This document shows, in pieces, positions 61,026 to 64,000 of a stretch of 64,000 bases of DNA. Numbering within the stretch: the stretch's first letter is position 1; each line of letters opens with the position of its first letter. A program made the translations under genes and the position numbers. Source of the DNA: Hymenobacter wooponensis. GTDB taxonomy: Bacteria; Bacteroidota; Bacteroidia; Cytophagales; Hymenobacteraceae. The notes beneath the pieces were generated by a model, which ran no database searches, was not told the origin of the DNA, and worked only from the letters and a program-made list of their open reading frames with translations. The DNA is taken from contig NZ_SRKZ01000005.1 in the NCBI RefSeq assembly GCF_004745865.1, positions 310,001-374,000 of the forward strand, in the 5' to 3' direction.

Positions 61026-61117
61026 GTCCTGTCGAGCTGGTTGAGACATCTCATGTGCTGAGGTTGTGGCGCTACTTCAACAATTCGAGCGGGATGTGTC
61101 AACCAGCTCGATAGGAT
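61026..61117. repeat. Imperfect copy of the dispersed palindromic unit
   Basis: Arms around TCGAGCTGGTTGA (61031-61043) and TCAACCAGCTCGA (61099-61111) are reverse complements, with further partial matches on both sides. The unit belongs to the family seen at 32.5 and 37.0 kb. A TGGCCTAG-type octamer lies at 61129. Confidence 0.65.
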
Positions 61118-61243
61118 GATATACAGGCCTAGGCCACCTTGCCTCCTCACCTACCTCCTCCGTCACTTCAGCACCTAAATCTGGCACGAAATTGCGTTAT
61201 AAGTTGCGTCACGAACGCACTCTGCGCTTTCACTATCTTTTCG

Positions 61244-62338
61244 ATGAAACGACTTTCGCTTCTGTTGCTTTTGCTGTTACCGGCCGTGGCTTCTTTTGCC
61301 CAGCGGGAGCAGTCTATCTGGCTGTTTGGCCAGCAGGCGGGGCTCAGCTTCCCCGCCGATGGTGGCGCGCCTACTCCGCTGCTCACCAGCAAAATGACTA
61401 CCTATGAAGGCTCGGCGGTAGCAACCAACCAGCAGGGCCAGCTGCTGTTTTATACCAATGGCGAGTTTGTATTCAACCGCCAGCACCAGGTGATGCCCAA
61501 CGGCAAAAAGCTGATGGGCTCCAATTCCAGCACCCAGAGCGCCCTCATCGTGCCCGATCCCGGCAGCGGCAACGTGTTCTACGTGTTCACGGTAGCGGCC
61601 CAGGGCAACGGCAATGGCCTGCGCTATTCTACCGTGGACATGACCCGCGACAACGGCCTCGGCGACGTGCCCCGGGCCAATGCCCTCCTGATTACGCCCG
61701 TGGCCGAGAAGCTGGCCGCCGTGCGCCACCAAAACGGCCGCGACGTCTGGATTGTGGCGCACCGCTGGAATTCCAACGCCTTCGTGACCTTCCTGGTAAC
61801 GGCCGACGGCGTGCAGAGCAAGCCCATCCTGAGCAACGTGGGTTCCATGCACGCCGGCCCCGGCCGCAATGCCATTGGCGCCATGAAGTTCTCGCCCGAT
61901 GGAAAGAAGCTGGCCGTGGCACTGTGGCGCGAAGCCAACAAGTACGAGGTCTTCGACTTCGACCGCAACACCGGCAAGGTAAGCAACGTGAAGGCCTTTG
62001 CGCCCTACCCCGAGGCCTACGGCGTGGAGTTCTCGCCCGATGGCAGCAAGCTCTACGGCTCCAGCAACGGCGAAGGTGGCGGCGAAGCCCAGATCTTCCA
62101 GTTCGACCTGAAAACCGGCAAAGCCACAGTAGTAGGCAAGTCGGCTAACCGGAAAGTGGGCTCCCTGCAGCGCGCCCCCGATGGCAACATCTACGTGGCC
62201 CGCGAAGACAACCTCTTCCTCGGCATCATCCAGAACCCTAACTCTGATAAAGCCACCTACCTCGACAACGGCCTCAAGCTCGGCGGCCGCCGCAGCAAGC
62301 TAGGCCTCCCCAACTTCATAACGGAGCCGGGGAAATGA
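61244..62338 (+). CDS. Secreted beta-propeller protein
   Basis: The ATG at 61244 gives 364 residues with a signal peptide ending AVASFAQ. The N-terminal segment IWLFGQQAGLSFPADGG and LLFYTNGEFVFNRQHQVMPN matches the first part of large gliding-motility-associated proteins. Blades with SPDGKKLAVAL and FSPDGSKLYGSSN follow. Those relatives normally continue with PKD domains and a type IX secretion C-terminal domain; here the protein ends at GLPNFITEPGK. It is either complete in this short form or truncated. Confidence 0.82.
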   Translation: MKRLSLLLLLLLPAVASFAQREQSIWLFGQQAGLSFPADGGAPTPLLTSKMTTYEGSAVATNQQGQLLFYTNGEFVFNRQHQVMPNGKKLMGSNSSTQSALIVPDPGSGNVFYVFTVAAQGNGNGLRYSTVDMTRDNGLGDVPRANALLITPVAEKLAAVRHQNGRDVWIVAHRWNSNAFVTFLVTADGVQSKPILSNVGSMHAGPGRNAIGAMKFSPDGKKLAVALWREANKYEVFDFDRNTGKVSNVKAFAPYPEAYGVEFSPDGSKLYGSSNGEGGGEAQIFQFDLKTGKATVVGKSANRKVGSLQRAPDGNIYVAREDNLFLGIIQNPNSDKATYLDNGLKLGGRRSKLGLPNFITEPGK

Positions 62339-62575
62339 GGTGATTGAGTGAAATAGCGATTGAGTGAAGTGGCCTAAGCCTATCATCATGGTGAGCGGAG
62401 CGAAGTAATAATTCGTCAGCCCTCTACAATCTTTGACTTATTTAAAAGCCCTACGTCCACATGGACGTAGGGCTTTGCGATTTAGAAGGCTTGGCGAGGT
62501 AGAAGGGAAGGATTGGCGTTCTGCATCCTAATAGGCCTAGATTACTTCACTAACTCGCTCAATCACTAAATCACC
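62339..62575. repeat. Second locus of the TCACTAAA repeat, with terminator
   Basis: The 31-base segment 62339-62369 and 62545-62575 are imperfect reverse complements with GATTGAGTGA units, related to the repeat at 28.8-28.9 kb. Between them at 62385-62410 is a fragment similar to the GAGCGGAGCGAAG palindromic unit. Confidence 0.6.
62445..62476. terminator. Bidirectional terminator
   Basis: 15-bp perfect arms (62445-62459 and 62462-62476) with loop CA between the convergent propeller and DUF5723 genes; A- and T-rich outside. Confidence 0.85.
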
Positions 62576-62576
62576 A

Positions 62577-63977
62577 CTATTGCGACTGGCCACCGAACTT
62601 GAAGCGGAGGAAGCCCGCGGCTACGGAAACATAGGGGTTTTTAGACGCTACCAGGCCTACCACGTCGCGGGTGCTGATGCCGGCTTCGTAGACGGAGGTA
62701 GTGAGCGTGAAGCCTAGTGGCACGCTGAGCCCGTAGCCGGCGCCACCAGTAAGGCCGCTGCTTAGGCGCAGCCAGTGCATGGGCTTGTAGTCGAGGCCGG
62801 CGCCCACGAAGGCGGAAGGTAGGTTGCCAGCTACATCGTTCAAGGGCAGGGTCACGTCGAGGCCGGCTTCAAAATACTCGCTGATGCGCAGGCCGGCGCC
62901 AGCGCGCAGCTTGGTGGGTAAATCGGCGCGGCGGGTTTGGCTGGCCTGATAGTTAAAGAGGCTATCAGTGCCGGCGGCGAAGATTTGGGTAGCTTCCTTG
63001 ATAAAGTTGTAGGTCCCGACGCCGCTGGAGTTGAGGCGCTTTAAGGGCTGGTCGTTGGCCGTTACCAGGTTGCCTTCCCAGTCCATGTGCCCAATGTCGG
63101 TAATGGCCACACCCAGCCGGAGAGCTTTGCCCGCTTCGGCAGCTAAGCCCAGGTCGAAGCCGTGGCCGGTACCCACGGGCTTAAGGCCACTGCCGTTCCG
63201 GATGTTGAAGCTAGGGTTAGTAGCCAAGGAGCCGTAGTTGATATCAAACAGCGGCGACATGGAGCTGTAGGCCTGCAGGTTGCCCGGTTCCACCCGAATG
63301 TCTACAATGCCAAGCCCTTGAATGTAGCGGTACCCTGCCCCGGCCGAGAGCTGGAACATGGGCTGATCAATCAGCCGGGTGCCCCAAGCCAGGTTGAACT
63401 CGTTGAGCAGGGAAAACTGCAGATCGGTGCCTGCCAACGCCTCCGATACCAGCGGAACGTTGCCTCCTGCGCCCAGGGAGGTGTACACCGGCGCATCACG
63501 GCCCAGAAACAGCAGCTCAGCCGCGTTCTTGTTCAGGGCCACGTGTCCCGCCGTCCGGATGCGGTTGCTGATAGCAATACCCCCGATTACGGGCAGCTGC
63601 ACCGATAGCCCGAGGGTGGTAGCATCGGCGTTTAAGTTCAGGGCATTATCGGAAGTAAATGCCCGCGCCAGCTCCAACCGATCGGTCTGCGGCAGCTGGT
63701 CTTTGGTGTTGTAGATGAACTTGCGCAGCTGCTGGCGCGTGAGGGAGCGGGAGCCCACGCCAGCCCCCAGCTCACCCAGCGTAAAGGAGAAAGTAGCCCC
63801 ACCCACCCGGCCCAGGTTGGCGGGGTTGATACCGATGGCCTGATAGTCGGTGGCGAAGGTGGTGGCCACGCCGCCCCGGCCGGTAGCCGTGAAGTTGCTC
63901 AGCTCGTTTTGGGCACGCAGAACGGTGGGCACGGTAAGGGCCAGCCCCAGCAACAGGGAAAGACGAGTGCGTTTCAT
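62577..63977 (-). CDS. DUF5723 family outer membrane barrel protein
   Basis: A 466-residue protein with a signal peptide ending VLRAQ. It begins with FTATGRGGVATTFATDYQAI and GINPANLGR, the start pattern of DUF5723 (a FadL/PorV-like barrel family in Bacteroidota). The barrel continues to FLRFKFGGQSQ. It may be linked to type IX secretion or lipid transport, but function is unassigned. Start ATG at 63975-63977; only 23 bases upstream remain in the window. Confidence 0.85.
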   Translation of the reverse strand: MKRTRLSLLLGLALTVPTVLRAQNELSNFTATGRGGVATTFATDYQAIGINPANLGRVGGATFSFTLGELGAGVGSRSLTRQQLRKFIYNTKDQLPQTDRLELARAFTSDNALNLNADATTLGLSVQLPVIGGIAISNRIRTAGHVALNKNAAELLFLGRDAPVYTSLGAGGNVPLVSEALAGTDLQFSLLNEFNLAWGTRLIDQPMFQLSAGAGYRYIQGLGIVDIRVEPGNLQAYSSMSPLFDINYGSLATNPSFNIRNGSGLKPVGTGHGFDLGLAAEAGKALRLGVAITDIGHMDWEGNLVTANDQPLKRLNSSGVGTYNFIKEATQIFAAGTDSLFNYQASQTRRADLPTKLRAGAGLRISEYFEAGLDVTLPLNDVAGNLPSAFVGAGLDYKPMHWLRLSSGLTGGAGYGLSVPLGFTLTTSVYEAGISTRDVVGLVASKNPYVSVAAGFLRFKFGGQSQ

Positions 63978-64000
63978 AAGACGGAATTGTGGCCGAAGCT

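Overview
The window looks like chromosomal DNA from a high-GC member of the Bacteroidota, most likely Hymenobacter or a close relative (Cytophagales). This is inferred from gene content: SusC/SusD pairs, PorQ- and PorE-like type IX secretion parts, DUF6702, DUF5723 and DUF2490 proteins, and GH3-family, YitT and DoxX proteins. It is also inferred from Bacteroidota-type TAnnTTTG minus-7 promoter elements, the lack of clear Shine-Dalgarno sequences, and strong intergenic hairpins. No rRNA, complete tRNA, CRISPR array, transposase, integrase or phage gene was seen.

Layout. 0-6 kb: an AT-richer outer-membrane uptake locus with two divergent susC genes (the left one cut by the window edge) and one susD. 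6-18 kb, mostly on the minus strand: an SDR, hslU, porQ, lon, a PorE-like OmpA protein (plus strand), a DUF6702 protein, rseP and dxr; this is an envelope, proteostasis and isoprenoid block. 18-27 kb: a GreA/GreB-like factor, an EEP-family hydrolase, an SPFH protein, a GH3 enzyme, OsmC, a small membrane protein, dnaA, and a two-gene split 5'-nucleotidase. 27-31 kb: both subunits of methylmalonyl-CoA mutase. 31-32 kb: a short AT-rich island with two orphan genes. 32-42 kb: a Gfo/Idh/MocA oxidoreductase, MBL-fold hydrolases, an HxlR regulator, a HAD phosphatase, an SDR with an AraC regulator, and an ABC-F ATPase with a long leader. The gaps here carry nested palindromic repeats. 42-50 kb: an orphan cytochrome oxidase subunit I, an SDR, DoxX, an ankyrin protein and a SulP transporter fused to a beta-carbonic anhydrase. 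50-64 kb: a NERD-like/coiled-coil/membrane/WG-repeat protein, small secreted proteins, a DUF2490 protein, an SDR, YitT, a geranylgeranyl-reductase-like flavoprotein, a DUF4174 protein, an alpha/beta hydrolase, an L,D-transpeptidase lipoprotein, a Nudix CoA pyrophosphatase, a secreted propeller protein and a DUF5723 beta-barrel.

Most genes are monocistronic. Gene ends are marked by long, often perfect inverted repeats, several of which include a stop codon. The clearest functional groupings are: susC-susD; porQ and the PorE-like gene flanking lon; mutA-scpA; the metallophosphatase with its separate 5'-nucleotidase C-terminal lipoprotein; and hxlR divergent from an MBL hydrolase.

The most unusual signal is not a gene. 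The octamer TGGCCTAG (or CTAGGCCA) was located by eye at 60 or more positions between 6.5 and 61.2 kb, where about 2 are expected by chance. It occurs in genes, gaps and hairpin stems, but not in the AT-rich susC/susD segment or the 31-32 kb island. The second is a family of nested long inverted repeats at 32.5, 34.5, 37.0 and 61.0 kb.
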